The translations under genes were made by a program, and so were the position numbers. Under the pieces are notes generated by a model. That model saw only the letters and a program-made list of their open reading frames with translations, was not told the DNA's origin and did not search any database. 64,000 bases of DNA from a virus: positions 62,001 to 126,000 of the IMG/VR virus record IMGVR_UViG_3300027708_000032. The stretch is one strand, 5' to 3'. The first letter of the stretch is position 1, and each line of letters starts with the position of its first letter. Positions 27,701 to 37,700 of the stretch are shown here, piece after piece.

Positions 27701-29141
27701 CAAAATCAGTAGCTCCAGATAAGAAATCAGAAGTAGCTACAGGATTATCAAGTTTAAAATATTTATCTTGAGCCTTTTTAAGATAACCTCCCCAAGTTAT
27801 AGCATTTCCATAATCTGCTCTTGGAACCATATTAAGAACTTTAGTATCACCTGTTAAATACTTTTCAGCATATTCAGGATAGTACCAAGCACCAAATATA
27901 AGTGAACCATACTTAGGAAGCATTTCTTCTACAAGTTTTCTAGCAACTTCTCTTTCAAAGTTTGGATCAGTGTTATATTTATTTTCAAACTCTCCTATTG
28001 ACATCTGACCTTTAAAATTCTTTTCATAAATACCTTGTCTAGTTCCAGATGTTATCCCCCATCTTCCCATAGCAGAAGCTCTTTGACCATTAGGACCAAC
28101 AAGATTTGTTTGGTTACCTATAGCAGATTTTTCATTAGATGCTAAAACATCTAACACTTTATCTACATTCATTTGTGGGGCATCTAAGAAAGTAATTTCA
28201 TCAGGAGTGATTACAGTATTTTTATTATACTTTCTATCTGCTGGAGCAAACTTATGATTAACTGAAGAACTAGATGTTGGTGCTGCTGATGTTGAAGGAG
28301 CACCAGCTGATGTAGGCATACTTGTAGGCATAGGAGAATACTCTGCAGCGGGGATCATTTCTGAACTCATCTGCATAGGTTGAGCATGAGGCATTAGACT
28401 ATCATACTGTCCACCACCTGCCATGTATCTTCCTATGGGTGCAGAGAAAGGATTGGTAGCCATACCCTCACTTTTAAAACCTGTGTTACGTGGATCAAAT
28501 AAACCAGAGTCCATAACATGCGTAAAGTTTCCTAGTCTAGTTTGTCTAACAGGAAGAGAGTATTCATTTAAGTCTAACATTCTTCTTTTACGCTCACCTT
28601 GTTTTCCTGTAGTATTCTGTTCTATCTGAGATGATATTAATCTACCAGTATTCATTAAAGGATTAAGAACAGCCTCATTAAAAAAATATGCTTTATTTAA
28701 AAGGTTATTTTTTGGTCCTTCTGGTACACACTGTTTAATTTTTTCACTCCATCTATATCCTTCAGCACAAGTATGACCAGAAGTATCTGGTTTAACTCTA
28801 GACTGATCCATTGGATTAGATGGTGTTCCTTCATTACCTGTAGTTTTCCAAGGGTTGAGAGACATCCCCATAGATTGTTTTCTATTTCTTTCTCCAACAG
28901 CTGCAGAAAGACTAGAAAAAGAAGGATCATTAATTATTGGATCCATTATTTCTTTATTATCCCAATAGTCATTATCTGTTAAATCTCCAGACTTAACTGC
29001 ACTATGTGTAATAGGATCCCAATATCCATCTACACACTGACCACTTTCTTCATCCCATACTTGACCTTCTGGACAAGAATCAGTTGTCATTCCTAATTTA
29101 GCCTTTGGTAACTTTCTCTTTCCTGTAATACGTATTTTCAT
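24705..29141 (-). CDS. virion cargo protein with lysozyme-like and M15-type peptidase domains (1478 aa)
   Basis: Residues about 330-450 look like a lysozyme/transglycosylase-type domain (NEKSAIGNQ, then SAMGRWGITSGTRQGIY), a layout common in phage muralytic domains. Residues about 485-555 carry the zinc-ligand pattern of M15 D,D/L,D-peptidases: H502 in SKHYTGNAMDV, D509, and H551-L-H553 in GGPHLHIQ. Together these would cut glycan and peptide parts of peptidoglycan during DNA entry. The N-terminus has KLPKAKLG and two Cys-hairpin motifs (CPEGQVWDEESGQCV near 23-37; CAEGYRWSEKIKQCV near 124-138) also found in the neighbouring 1,540-aa protein. The middle contains Gln/Met/Pro-rich tracts around 770-880, and Gly-Gly-Tyr repeats (MAYGGQ, KYGGY) recur. 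An internal MKIRI repeats the N-terminal MKIRI. The gene is in the cargo block between a Q-rich protein and the 1,036-aa cargo protein. Domain calls are from motifs only; the peptidase is more secure than the lysozyme-like part. Confidence 0.75.
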   Translation of the reverse strand: MKIRITGKRKLPKAKLGMTTDSCPEGQVWDEESGQCVDGYWDPITHSAVKSGDLTDNDYWDNKEIMDPIINDPSFSSLSAAVGERNRKQSMGMSLNPWKTTGNEGTPSNPMDQSRVKPDTSGHTCAEGYRWSEKIKQCVPEGPKNNLLNKAYFFNEAVLNPLMNTGRLISSQIEQNTTGKQGERKRRMLDLNEYSLPVRQTRLGNFTHVMDSGLFDPRNTGFKSEGMATNPFSAPIGRYMAGGGQYDSLMPHAQPMQMSSEMIPAAEYSPMPTSMPTSAGAPSTSAAPTSSSSVNHKFAPADRKYNKNTVITPDEITFLDAPQMNVDKVLDVLASNEKSAIGNQTNLVGPNGQRASAMGRWGITSGTRQGIYEKNFKGQMSIGEFENKYNTDPNFEREVARKLVEEMLPKYGSLIFGAWYYPEYAEKYLTGDTKVLNMVPRADYGNAITWGGYLKKAQDKYFKLDNPVATSDFLSGATDFANQFNFDITSTNQGQHNVGSKHYTGNAMDVRTRNKSDKEIADFIQEAERRGYKVLDERQRPAGQPVWGGPHLHIQTRKFGGQNNNKTMKIRIVSGPNQKMAYGGQSAYALNLGHRDVYAPMNKNPYDKSSKTIGPVPREEANIEAERGETVYGDINGDGQNEHMQIGGERHTNGGTPLKVPEGSFIFSDTKKMMIKDEQILRFFGMTAKKGGYTPAEIAKKYDVNKYRGVLENPQSDVVQKRTAERMIENYEAKLGYLALIQESKKGFPQGIPEIAEKVVDTQLGQQIAGEYLQQQQQMMQQQQGEQQMPQPGGEEPNGVQEYPEGQEPQQQGPQEEMMEGQQEPPMQEGMEQMPPMQRYGGGIGYYAQGGYVPEDLGMMAYGGYAPVQTFALGGTSADPIYYNKYANAVISKQGAATIIKYPDGQIDTIFPNGRVKIQYSNGTSKMVDAAETIVDIKKTSDGTPIVIYGNGTKMTHFKNGRSQYIYADGRKTMGTVDAAGKIKWEDETDNTQAAPAQTTTPAQGTSASSQNVPANTVGSTPNVKNFKDVKEISDYYKQFGYNGPENIDKLQKWIIEQAGGNNDIKAELVNYLNEVPLTNKGLRLAKKLRKTKSQFTDDELFNQFNDALYDYRFPKLEKFKTPPSPPVVQVTPGTPAGPTPTPLPPVYQCVNGVVSAVDDASKVPGQTYYATDAEAQAACKQPTGSTTETKPNEFTPVGSDVPYGRMRQDVRNIGAANLNAALIKRFIAPRMNVNAEFSPFVARDPRFDVATRQAQFNMVNGDLQQYGAPQAYMANSSLAAGRTGEGAAQDIKGVNDYNVTGYNQKLAQDAAMANQFAMYNAQNALSSRQEDQGNESKYLKALGQGYDRIAAAKNQADTNAAMLAGVNATSPYFYYNPWDQDLRFNSDEARAAYFNNLKNPDAYSQTEADRRYALYKKYVADGTDPKIALGIINGNGGGYTTDYEYDQDRKKNKQVTKTPTPTVQKYGGYVMNNPYLK

Positions 29142-29153
29142 ATTAGTATCTTA

Positions 29154-30131
29154 TTAGTCGTTTACTATTTCATATGTATATCCACCTGCTTGTAATTTCT
29201 GTAACATAGCTGGGTCAGCATCGTACACTCCTCCTATTACAACACCACCTTGAGCCATGCCGCCACCATACATCATAGCACCATATGCAGATTGACCGTA
29301 TGAAGGTACGAAAGCTCCACCATTATTAAAATATTGACCTGCAGTAGACGTACCACTATAACCATCTTCATAAGTTCCAGGGTTAGGGTTCTGTCCACTT
29401 ACACCACCATAAGCATATATTTCCATTGCTCCTTTTCCTGTTGTTTGTAGCATTACTTTTCTTTCTCTTTCTTTTTGTCTTTCTGGATCATCTATACCTT
29501 TAAAATTTGGATCTACAGGTGGTGTATAATAAGGATTGGTAAAAGGAATATTTTGTACATTGCCTTCAGTGTCATAATACTTATTCATAAAAGTAGCAAT
29601 ATTACCTGCTTCTTGACTAGGAACACCTTTTTTTACTAAGTTACGTGTAAATTTATCATAAGTATCTCCATTATTTATTCTTGGAATACCGTATGTATTT
29701 TTATACTCAGGAATATACTGTTTAAAATGTTCCATGTTGTAAGGAGCAGTTTGATAAATTTCAGGTGTAGGTGTAGCTGGGACATTAAAAAAACTTCCAT
29801 TTTCAAAACCTCCACCAGTAGCATACATACCACCACAGTTATAACATGGTTGTCCTCCCATACGTTGCATAGGAGCAGCTTGTTGTTGTGGAGCCATTTG
29901 TTGTTGGCTCTGAGCACCTTGTTGTACTTCAGCTACAATCTGTTGTAAAGCTTGTTTCTGAGCTGTAGGATCTAGCTGCTGTAATTGTTGTATAATCTGT
30001 TTAGGATCTTGTCCTTTCATTTGAGCATACATCTGTATGATCTGCATTAGCTGTTGTTGCTGTTGATCAGCTGTTCCACCTGCTGCCATTTGTACTTGAG
30101 CATCTGCTGGGTAATCGTAAAAACTGTACAT
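29154..30131 (-). CDS. Gln/Gly-rich virion cargo protein (325 aa)
   Basis: The N-terminal third (about residues 20-100) is extremely glutamine-rich (QQQQQ, QQLQQL, QQQAAPMQ) and likely helical or disordered. It is followed by a Cys-x-x-Cys motif (PCYNCGGMYATGGG). The C-terminal half is rich in Gly-Gly-Tyr and Gly-Gly-Ala stretches like those in both neighbours, ending with LQKLQAGGYTYEI. It is spaced 5 nt from the 1,540-aa gene and 12 nt from the lytic cargo gene. Shared composition and position suggest that it is packaged with them, possibly as a flexible or assembly-helper cargo protein. No enzymatic domain is visible and the exact role is unknown. Confidence 0.6.
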   Translation of the reverse strand: MYSFYDYPADAQVQMAAGGTADQQQQQLMQIIQMYAQMKGQDPKQIIQQLQQLDPTAQKQALQQIVAEVQQGAQSQQQMAPQQQAAPMQRMGGQPCYNCGGMYATGGGFENGSFFNVPATPTPEIYQTAPYNMEHFKQYIPEYKNTYGIPRINNGDTYDKFTRNLVKKGVPSQEAGNIATFMNKYYDTEGNVQNIPFTNPYYTPPVDPNFKGIDDPERQKERERKVMLQTTGKGAMEIYAYGGVSGQNPNPGTYEDGYSGTSTAGQYFNNGGAFVPSYGQSAYGAMMYGGGMAQGGVVIGGVYDADPAMLQKLQAGGYTYEIVND

Positions 30132-30136
30132 GATAA

Positions 30137-33100
30137 TTATATTTTAATATTATTTAAAGCATTTTGTAAACCTTCTATTGATATAGATCCACCATTCTGA
30201 AATTTATACCCACCATATCTCATACGTTGTCCACCATATCTATGAGATGGAACACCTGATGTATCTAAAGCTAGTCTTATTTCTTCTGGTGTTAGTGGAG
30301 CATTTATACTACTGTCTATATTTACTGGAGCTGCATAACCACTAGTATCTGCATATTGGTTCATAGAAGTATCTATAGTAGGATTGCTATAAAAGTTAGT
30401 ATCAGAAGGAGTTACATTATTAGTTGGACTATTACTAAATGGTTTAGTAGGTGGTGCTGAGTTTGACATAAGTTTATTCAGACCATACATACCTAAACCT
30501 ATACCTCCAAGTACGCCTGCTCCTTTAAGAACTGGTTTAACTACCTGACCAAATCCATTTCCTTTTTTTGGAGGTGTAGCTGGGGCTGCTTGTCCTGTAT
30601 TTTTTTCTGTAGTAGATGGTGGAGGAGTAGGATCAGACTGTGCTCTAGCTTTATTAAGATTTTCTTCTAATGTTGAAACTGGTTTTGGAGTACTAGTTTG
30701 TGCAGGTGTTGTAGTTTGTTGAACAGGTTCTGTTTTAGCAGGAGTAGTAGTTTCTTTAGGAAGTGTAGCACTATACTTTTCTTGTACTTTAGGAATATCA
30801 GCTTCAGAAGCATGAGTAAGAGTCCTCTGACCTTCTTCCATCATCATAATTTCTGTAGGGTTATCTTTATTTACAAAATATGTATTATTATTATGTACAA
30901 TCTCAGCTTGATTTTCAAAAGGATAGGTACGTTCAACTCGTGGACTTACCTCAGCTTCTGGAGTTACGTTAGAAGGTTTAGGTTTATTTTCTAAATTATT
31001 AAATAATACTTCATCTCCAGAACCTCCAAACATTTCATCAAAAGCACCATATGCTTTATTAATAAGTTTCTTAGTTCCTCTAATAGGATTAAACCCAGCT
31101 TGAGTGACACCAGGTGTAGGTTCAGCACTAAGTCCTTTAAAAGGACTACCTATTCCTAGCATTCCAATATCTCCTACAAAGTTTAAAGCTCCTAATGCAT
31201 TTTCTCCAAAACTATTATCTTTAGAGTAATAAGCATTCTCTCCTTTTCTTGGATTATTAGGTCCTACAGAATTAACAAACGTAGCAAGTCTAGATGATGC
31301 TGGAATAATACCAATACCAGGTGTCATGTTAACAAATGTATTAGCTCCTATTACACCTGCATTAATATCACCAGATGGTGTAAGACTAGCAAATGTTTGA
31401 GCAAGCTCAGTGTTTTTCATAGCCTCTTGTCTTCTTATTTCTGCAGCTTGTCTCTGTCTCCATGGTTCATCACCATATGATCTTCCCACTGTAGCTTGTT
31501 GTTGGTTAGGTTGAAGTTGTTTATATCTTGCTTTAGCAGCTATTTCATGAACATCATTCAACATTCTAGCTCTTCTCATATTTTCTGCAGCTTGTACAGT
31601 AGGTCCTACTTGTGTTTGAGTAGGAGGGTTCCACCCATTAGGTATACATGTCCCCAATATAGGATGTCTATCAAAGCCTGGACCACAACCATCTGTAGTT
31701 TGTCCACCTGGACCATATTGATCTATAGAACCACCATATTTGTTCATAGGATTACTAAACATGTTAGTAAGTGTTTGACCATATCCAACTGGTTTTTGAT
31801 TATTTAAAAATAACTGTCCTGATCTGTTATTAAAGAAAGTTCTAAAGTTTTCAACATCTTTTGGATTAGTAGGTTCATAACCTAATTTACGCATTAGTCC
31901 TCTCATCTCATCTCCAAACTCTCTACTGTTAGAACTTCTAAACCACTCATCTATAGGATGCTGATCAGATGGATTTTTTTCCATACCTCTAACCATCTTT
32001 CCTGATTGTTGTCTAAGCTGTTGATCCTGTAACATTTTTCTATACTGGTCAGGACTAATTCCATAACTACCTGCTTCATCAATACCTTCTGCCATAGCTT
32101 GAGCCATTTCTTCTTCAGTTAATGCTAAAGTAGAAACTTTTTTTCCTAATCTATTTCTTAAAGCATTAATACCTATACCTGCTCCTGTAAGATTATATGC
32201 TGCATCAAGACCTCTTGCAATATGTCCTAGTCCTTTATCAAATCTTTTAGCATTAGGTGTTAAAGGTTGTCCTTGAAAACCTCTATTTGGATTTATTCCT
32301 ACTATGGTGTTCTGATCATTCAACTGAGTGTTTGGATTATTCTGTACAAACTGTTGTTTCCTTTGTTGATTAAGTCTTTGCTCATCTAGTGTTTGCATTC
32401 TAGCTGGTCCAACAGAAGCTTGGTTTTGAACACTTTGTCTAAATCTTAAATCATTTAGCATTTCAGCATTTCTCTGAGGAACACCTGCAGATGTAGATGA
32501 GCTAACATTAGGAGACTGTGTAGCAAACACTGTAGAGCCTGCTGTATATCCTGGAGGACAATCTATTGTATTACCAAACATGTCTTTACATAGAGCACCT
32601 CCGTTAACATACTTTCTTAAGTTCATAGCCGATGTTGTAATTCTACCACCCATTTCATTAAATTTTGGATTAAAATAATCTAGTTTTTTTGTATATGCAT
32701 TCCCACCATATTTTTTATTATTAGCCTGTACATATTCTACAGAAGCTATTGAAGAAGTTGGTTTACTATCAAATAAGTTATCCATAGGTTTAGTATTTCC
32801 TTCAATATACTCTTCATTTAATATGTTATTAAAATCTTCTTCAGTTAAACCAGCTAGTAATGTACTAGCTTCTGACTTATCTCCTTTCTCTTGACTACCT
32901 CTATATGCTCTTGAACCTACAAACCTATCATTTATTAATTTCCAAGTTTCATAATCATATATATAAGGAAATGTATGTTGTTTACCATCTGGTGTTGAAT
33001 ATGTAACACTATACTTTGATGGTGTTTCTTTATATTTAACTTCTTGTTTAGCTTCTTGAAACTCTGGAATATACTGGAAAGTACTAGTATCAATAAGATT

Positions 33101-34759
33101 TCCTTTCTCATCATAATGTTTACCATCTATAGAATAATTTGTAATAGCAACTGGATTAATTGTTTGATTTCCACTTATTACAGAAGCTGAGTTATCAACA
33201 AAGTCATTAGCTGCTTTTGAATCAAATCCTTGTTTAACTAAATTTTCTTTATACTGCTCCGTAGTATATCTTTGAGAAGGAGTATTATTATATTTAGTAA
33301 CTCGTTTAGCAACTTTTGGTTTATCCTTATAAGATTTATCAGTATTTGCTAATCCAGCATTTTGATTAAAGTCAGTAACTGTTTTCTGATTAGCACTATT
33401 AAGATTAGCTTCTTGTATATTAAGTCTTGAATCAACTGCAGCATTAGTACTATCAGATGCAAGTTGTAGTCTTCTATTGTATTCATCTTCATCTGAAGTA
33501 ACAAAAGGAGCAGGTCTTAGTACACATTTTTTTGATAGAGTATCCCAATACATATTTGTTGGACATGGTCCTTGTCCACCATCATCCATTCTTTTTATAC
33601 CACCATACCTACCCATATCTAACGCCTGTGTACCATCATTCTTTACATACTTATTTAACATGTCTGCTATAACTTTTGGGTTATTTCCAAACTGCTTCAT
33701 CCATGTTTGTATAAGATATGGTGTATAGTTTTCTTTAGTATGGTCATTTATATATTTCTTATCACTATACTTATTTATATATGGCATAATATTTTTCTCA
33801 TCCCACACTTGTTTAGGATTAATACCCTCACTCATTCTAAACATATTTATTACACCAGATGGTTCTGGATTATTTTGTGTTCTCACTCTATCAGGATTTC
33901 CTGGGTCATATCCAGAAACACTTCTCCACCATGATAAAGGTTTACCTTTTTCATCAATATTTTTAACACGTTGCATACCCATCATCCAGTTACGCATAGA
34001 TGGTTCTAACCCTGCAACTTTAGCTGGAACAGGTCTAAAGAAACCTCTGTTCTCCTGTGGATTATTATAATCTAAAGCATGTGTATATTCATGAGCTATT
34101 ACTTCTGGAAGAATACCAAGACCATCAGCATTAAAGTTAGGATCCTTTGGATCTGTTAGATATATGTTTTTACCCCCCTCTACAGGAAAATATGCAATCT
34201 GATCATGAGCTTTATTATCAGAACCTGATGCAAACTTATAGTTTAAATCATTAAGAGTTTTTAATCTTGCTGTAGCTACATCTTTAAACTGAGGAAGTTC
34301 TGCTCTTCCTGTATACCAGTTCCTTAAAAACTCTTTGGCTTTAGCTTCATTTGCAACTACATCATCACCTGGTCCACCTTCATCAAACCTAGGCATACTA
34401 CCACCTTGTTGCATCTTAATCATTCCTCCACACTTATGACATGTCATAGGATCAGAGCCACCATCTACGGCTTTCCATGACCATCCACAATTAGAACATG
34501 TCACTGTTCTACTAAGAAGTCCTCCACCATTAGCCATTCTAGGAGGAGCATAACTATGATACTCAGGAAACATTCCACCACCAAACTTTTCTTTAGGTAA
34601 ACTGCTTTTAGCTTTACGAGTTATGTGGCTAGTCTTATCTTTATTAGCCTCTATAATCTGACTTAAATTAGGTTTACCATTTCTATCAACAGGTCCTCCC
34701 TTCTTAGCCTTAGGAAGCTTAGAATTATAAAAGTTTTGTAAGATAGAATCCTTTCTCAT
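30137..34759 (-). CDS. virion cargo protein with zinc ribbon and HExxH metallopeptidase motif (1540 aa)
   Basis: Three N-terminal elements are clear. KLPKAKKGG (residues 14-22) and SLPKEKFGGG (53-62) are two copies of an LPKxKxG motif. C88-x2-C91 and C107-x2-C110 form a zinc ribbon (CSNCGWSWK, then CHKCGG). H223-E-Y-T-H227 in VIAHEYTHALDY is a zincin active-site motif, so residues about 130-390 are probably a metallopeptidase. Two Cys hairpins (CPTNMYWDTLSKKCV near 398; CGPGFDRHPILGTCI near 1024) resemble those of the next cargo protein. A short Ala/Gly-rich hydrophobic segment near 1430 (VLGGIGLGMYGLNKLM) could contact membrane, and the end is Tyr-Gly-Gly rich. The stop shares a base with no downstream start; the start overlaps the muzzle gene's stop (TAATG). 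An ejection protein that opens or processes an envelope or virion target is inferred; the substrate is unknown. Confidence 0.7.
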   Translation of the reverse strand: MRKDSILQNFYNSKLPKAKKGGPVDRNGKPNLSQIIEANKDKTSHITRKAKSSLPKEKFGGGMFPEYHSYAPPRMANGGGLLSRTVTCSNCGWSWKAVDGGSDPMTCHKCGGMIKMQQGGSMPRFDEGGPGDDVVANEAKAKEFLRNWYTGRAELPQFKDVATARLKTLNDLNYKFASGSDNKAHDQIAYFPVEGGKNIYLTDPKDPNFNADGLGILPEVIAHEYTHALDYNNPQENRGFFRPVPAKVAGLEPSMRNWMMGMQRVKNIDEKGKPLSWWRSVSGYDPGNPDRVRTQNNPEPSGVINMFRMSEGINPKQVWDEKNIMPYINKYSDKKYINDHTKENYTPYLIQTWMKQFGNNPKVIADMLNKYVKNDGTQALDMGRYGGIKRMDDGGQGPCPTNMYWDTLSKKCVLRPAPFVTSDEDEYNRRLQLASDSTNAAVDSRLNIQEANLNSANQKTVTDFNQNAGLANTDKSYKDKPKVAKRVTKYNNTPSQRYTTEQYKENLVKQGFDSKAANDFVDNSASVISGNQTINPVAITNYSIDGKHYDEKGNLIDTSTFQYIPEFQEAKQEVKYKETPSKYSVTYSTPDGKQHTFPYIYDYETWKLINDRFVGSRAYRGSQEKGDKSEASTLLAGLTEEDFNNILNEEYIEGNTKPMDNLFDSKPTSSIASVEYVQANNKKYGGNAYTKKLDYFNPKFNEMGGRITTSAMNLRKYVNGGALCKDMFGNTIDCPPGYTAGSTVFATQSPNVSSSTSAGVPQRNAEMLNDLRFRQSVQNQASVGPARMQTLDEQRLNQQRKQQFVQNNPNTQLNDQNTIVGINPNRGFQGQPLTPNAKRFDKGLGHIARGLDAAYNLTGAGIGINALRNRLGKKVSTLALTEEEMAQAMAEGIDEAGSYGISPDQYRKMLQDQQLRQQSGKMVRGMEKNPSDQHPIDEWFRSSNSREFGDEMRGLMRKLGYEPTNPKDVENFRTFFNNRSGQLFLNNQKPVGYGQTLTNMFSNPMNKYGGSIDQYGPGGQTTDGCGPGFDRHPILGTCIPNGWNPPTQTQVGPTVQAAENMRRARMLNDVHEIAAKARYKQLQPNQQQATVGRSYGDEPWRQRQAAEIRRQEAMKNTELAQTFASLTPSGDINAGVIGANTFVNMTPGIGIIPASSRLATFVNSVGPNNPRKGENAYYSKDNSFGENALGALNFVGDIGMLGIGSPFKGLSAEPTPGVTQAGFNPIRGTKKLINKAYGAFDEMFGGSGDEVLFNNLENKPKPSNVTPEAEVSPRVERTYPFENQAEIVHNNNTYFVNKDNPTEIMMMEEGQRTLTHASEADIPKVQEKYSATLPKETTTPAKTEPVQQTTTPAQTSTPKPVSTLEENLNKARAQSDPTPPPSTTEKNTGQAAPATPPKKGNGFGQVVKPVLKGAGVLGGIGLGMYGLNKLMSNSAPPTKPFSNSPTNNVTPSDTNFYSNPTIDTSMNQYADTSGYAAPVNIDSSINAPLTPEEIRLALDTSGVPSHRYGGQRMRYGGYKFQNGGSISIEGLQNALNNIKI

Positions 34760-37700
34760 TATCTGTAAGATTGTAATGTTTTTTGGTTAGATATTTTAAA
34801 CAGCATCTTTACATCATTACTAATAGTTTTTCTAAGAAACACTCTGCTTACATTATGTCTAAACTTTTTACGTTGTAATGTATCCTTAGTATAATTAACA
34901 GCAGTGGGGTTTATGTTATATTGATAGCCATTTGCTTCTGTTATGAATAGTGGTACTTCAGCATTAGTATACTCACCACGGTCTTTTGTAATATCCCAGA
35001 ACTGGTTGAATCTGTATTTGTTTTCCTCTTTAGAGAACTGTATATCTATAGAGTCAAAGTTTATCTTAGGATACTGTAACAAAGCTAACGGATTATTCTT
35101 AGTTTTAATCTGTAAGTTAAGTATTCCTGATATCTGTTCAGAGTTGTATATTATAGCTTGGTCAAAGTTCTCATCTAGGATATGAAACTTATCTCTACAC
35201 TCATTCTTTATTTTATAAGCCTCTAGTAAGTATTCTATACTTCTCATAGAAACTACACTTTGTCCAGTGCTAGATACAAACTCTATTTCAAATGGATAGT
35301 CTACACCATAAAAGTTACAATAGCTAGTACATGTTACATTGTGTTTCCAAATGGTTCTGTTTTTTACAGACATAAAATGTTTCTTACCTGGAACTAAGAA
35401 TGTAGGTATCCAGTCATGGAAACTAATAAATGTTTGAGCTTTAGGATCATACGATATAGTCCAGCTAGCATCTTCAAAATATCTAGTGTCAGTGAACTGT
35501 ATCTGAGTTCCTTTATAGTAAAAGTTTCCATCATCGTCAAATGTATAATCAGATCTTAATGGTCTATAATCCTTCTTACTAAAGTATACTATTTCATTAG
35601 TATTATCATATATAGTTTGTACACCTACACCAGCTAATGGATTATCAAATAAAAGATAGTCAGGATATACTTTAAGAAGTTCTGATGGTAGATATCTTGC
35701 AAACCACCACTTCATTCCATTATTAGATATCTCAGCAAGTTTTCCCATGTAGTTAAATATCTTACCCTGGTTCTGACTCACCCAAAATACACCGTGCAAC
35801 GTATTAATAGCAGAAAATTTATTTTGACAAGATCCATATTCATAAGCATCATCTACATTTACTACAGATTGAAGCTGTTTATTATTATCAAACAGCTTAC
35901 CATCACCCACTGTAATCTTAGTGTTTGTACCATCCATCTGAAGTTCTTCTACACCCATGAAAGACATTGGGCTTGTATACCTCATCATAAATAAAGCACC
36001 CGTCTTGTTGATAGACTTTATAGAAGTTATTTCAGAATCAAAGTCATAATAGTTATTAGCTAAGAAAACTCTCCAACTATCTTTCTTAGACTCATACTGT
36101 TGTGGTAGAGAGTAGATGGCTCTTAATGGTTTGTATACATAACATGCTGCTTGTACTAATGGATCATAATCCCTTGGTAGTAAGTCTCCCCATGTTATAC
36201 CACTATTAAATAATTTAGAAATACTTAAAGAATAATCATACTTATAGTAGTTACCGTTTTTAATAACATCACTCCTAAACATAGAGTTAATATCTGTATA
36301 CCCGTATGGATCATAGTGACGCTTTCCTGTTTCATCTTCCCAATCTCTATATGCTAAGTTTATTTCACTCTCACAAAAGAAGTCTCTAACACCAGAATTA
36401 AAAAGATAGAAGTGTCCACTGTTTACATACCACTTATTAGTTTTAGTAGATTCGTTTACTGACTTATCTAAACTTCTATGTTCACTAGCTTGGTCTGCAA
36501 ACAAACCAATATATTCTATTGAGTTAATCCAGTATCTAGGATAGGGAAGATTAGGGTAGAGAGTGTAGTCAAACTGTGTACCATCAGGTTCATCCATTAA
36601 CCATTGTTTAAAAAAGAACATTGTGTTCTTTTCAGTAAATCTGTTTATATAGGTATCTCCACTAAAAAATACAGAAGAACTTACTCTAGCTGCTTTTATA
36701 GGAAAAGATGGTTGAATGCATTCAGATATAGAAAACTGTTTTACAGATTCAAGCTGGCCATACTGAGATCCTACAGCAAGCTTTAGTGCTCCATAATGAG
36801 ATGATATAGTGGATGTAATATTTCTATTTAATACAGCTGCAGATTGGCCCATGCTAAATCTACTAGTATCAGCAACAGTAGAGTTTTCAAATGTTCCATC
36901 TGTTCTAATAATTACATACTGGCTACGCATAACATTGTTAACCAAATAATCCTGCGTAAACTGATTAAGAGAAGAACCTACATATCCTGTATTAGTAACT
37001 TTTCTACGTCTGTTCCCTTCTACAGAACTTATCCCTGTATCATAAAATCCATGAGAGTTATATTGTGTAGCATATTGTCTATATGGTATAAGAGACAACA
37101 CCATATCTAACACTTGTTGCTTTTGAACTTTAGATCCAAAGAATGCACTATATGCTGTATTAAAAATAACGTTAGCTGCTGCAGCTGCAACTTGTAATGC
37201 TGTTCCCAATCCTCCTTGAACACCTTCAGCTAATACTTTACCAACACCTGTTTTAGTAGCAGGTAAATCTTTTTTTGAATTAGCTGATATAATTTTATTA
37301 TAATCACCAACAAGTGTAGCTGCTGCTTCTACCACTGTAATAGCTGTTACAAATACATCTATAATAGTATCAAGCTTATTACTTATCTGTTTAAACTTAG
37401 GATGTAAATAAGGTACAGAAAAACTACCTGTTGATGTACCACTAAGTTGTTGATAAAGCCTCACTTCATTTACATTAAGATAGACATTAGTAAATGTAAC
37501 TTCAGGACTATGAAAAGAAAATACATCTTTTCTGTATGTAGAAAGTTGAGATGATCTAGGATTATCATGAGCATCTCCGTTTAAACCATTTTGTTCTTCA
37601 GAAGTTAAGTATACATCTGGTCTAAGATCATTGTATGGATAGTTTTGGTATAGTCCTTTAACCGTATCATTCTCAGGAATTTTATATTCCCTCATGTTGT

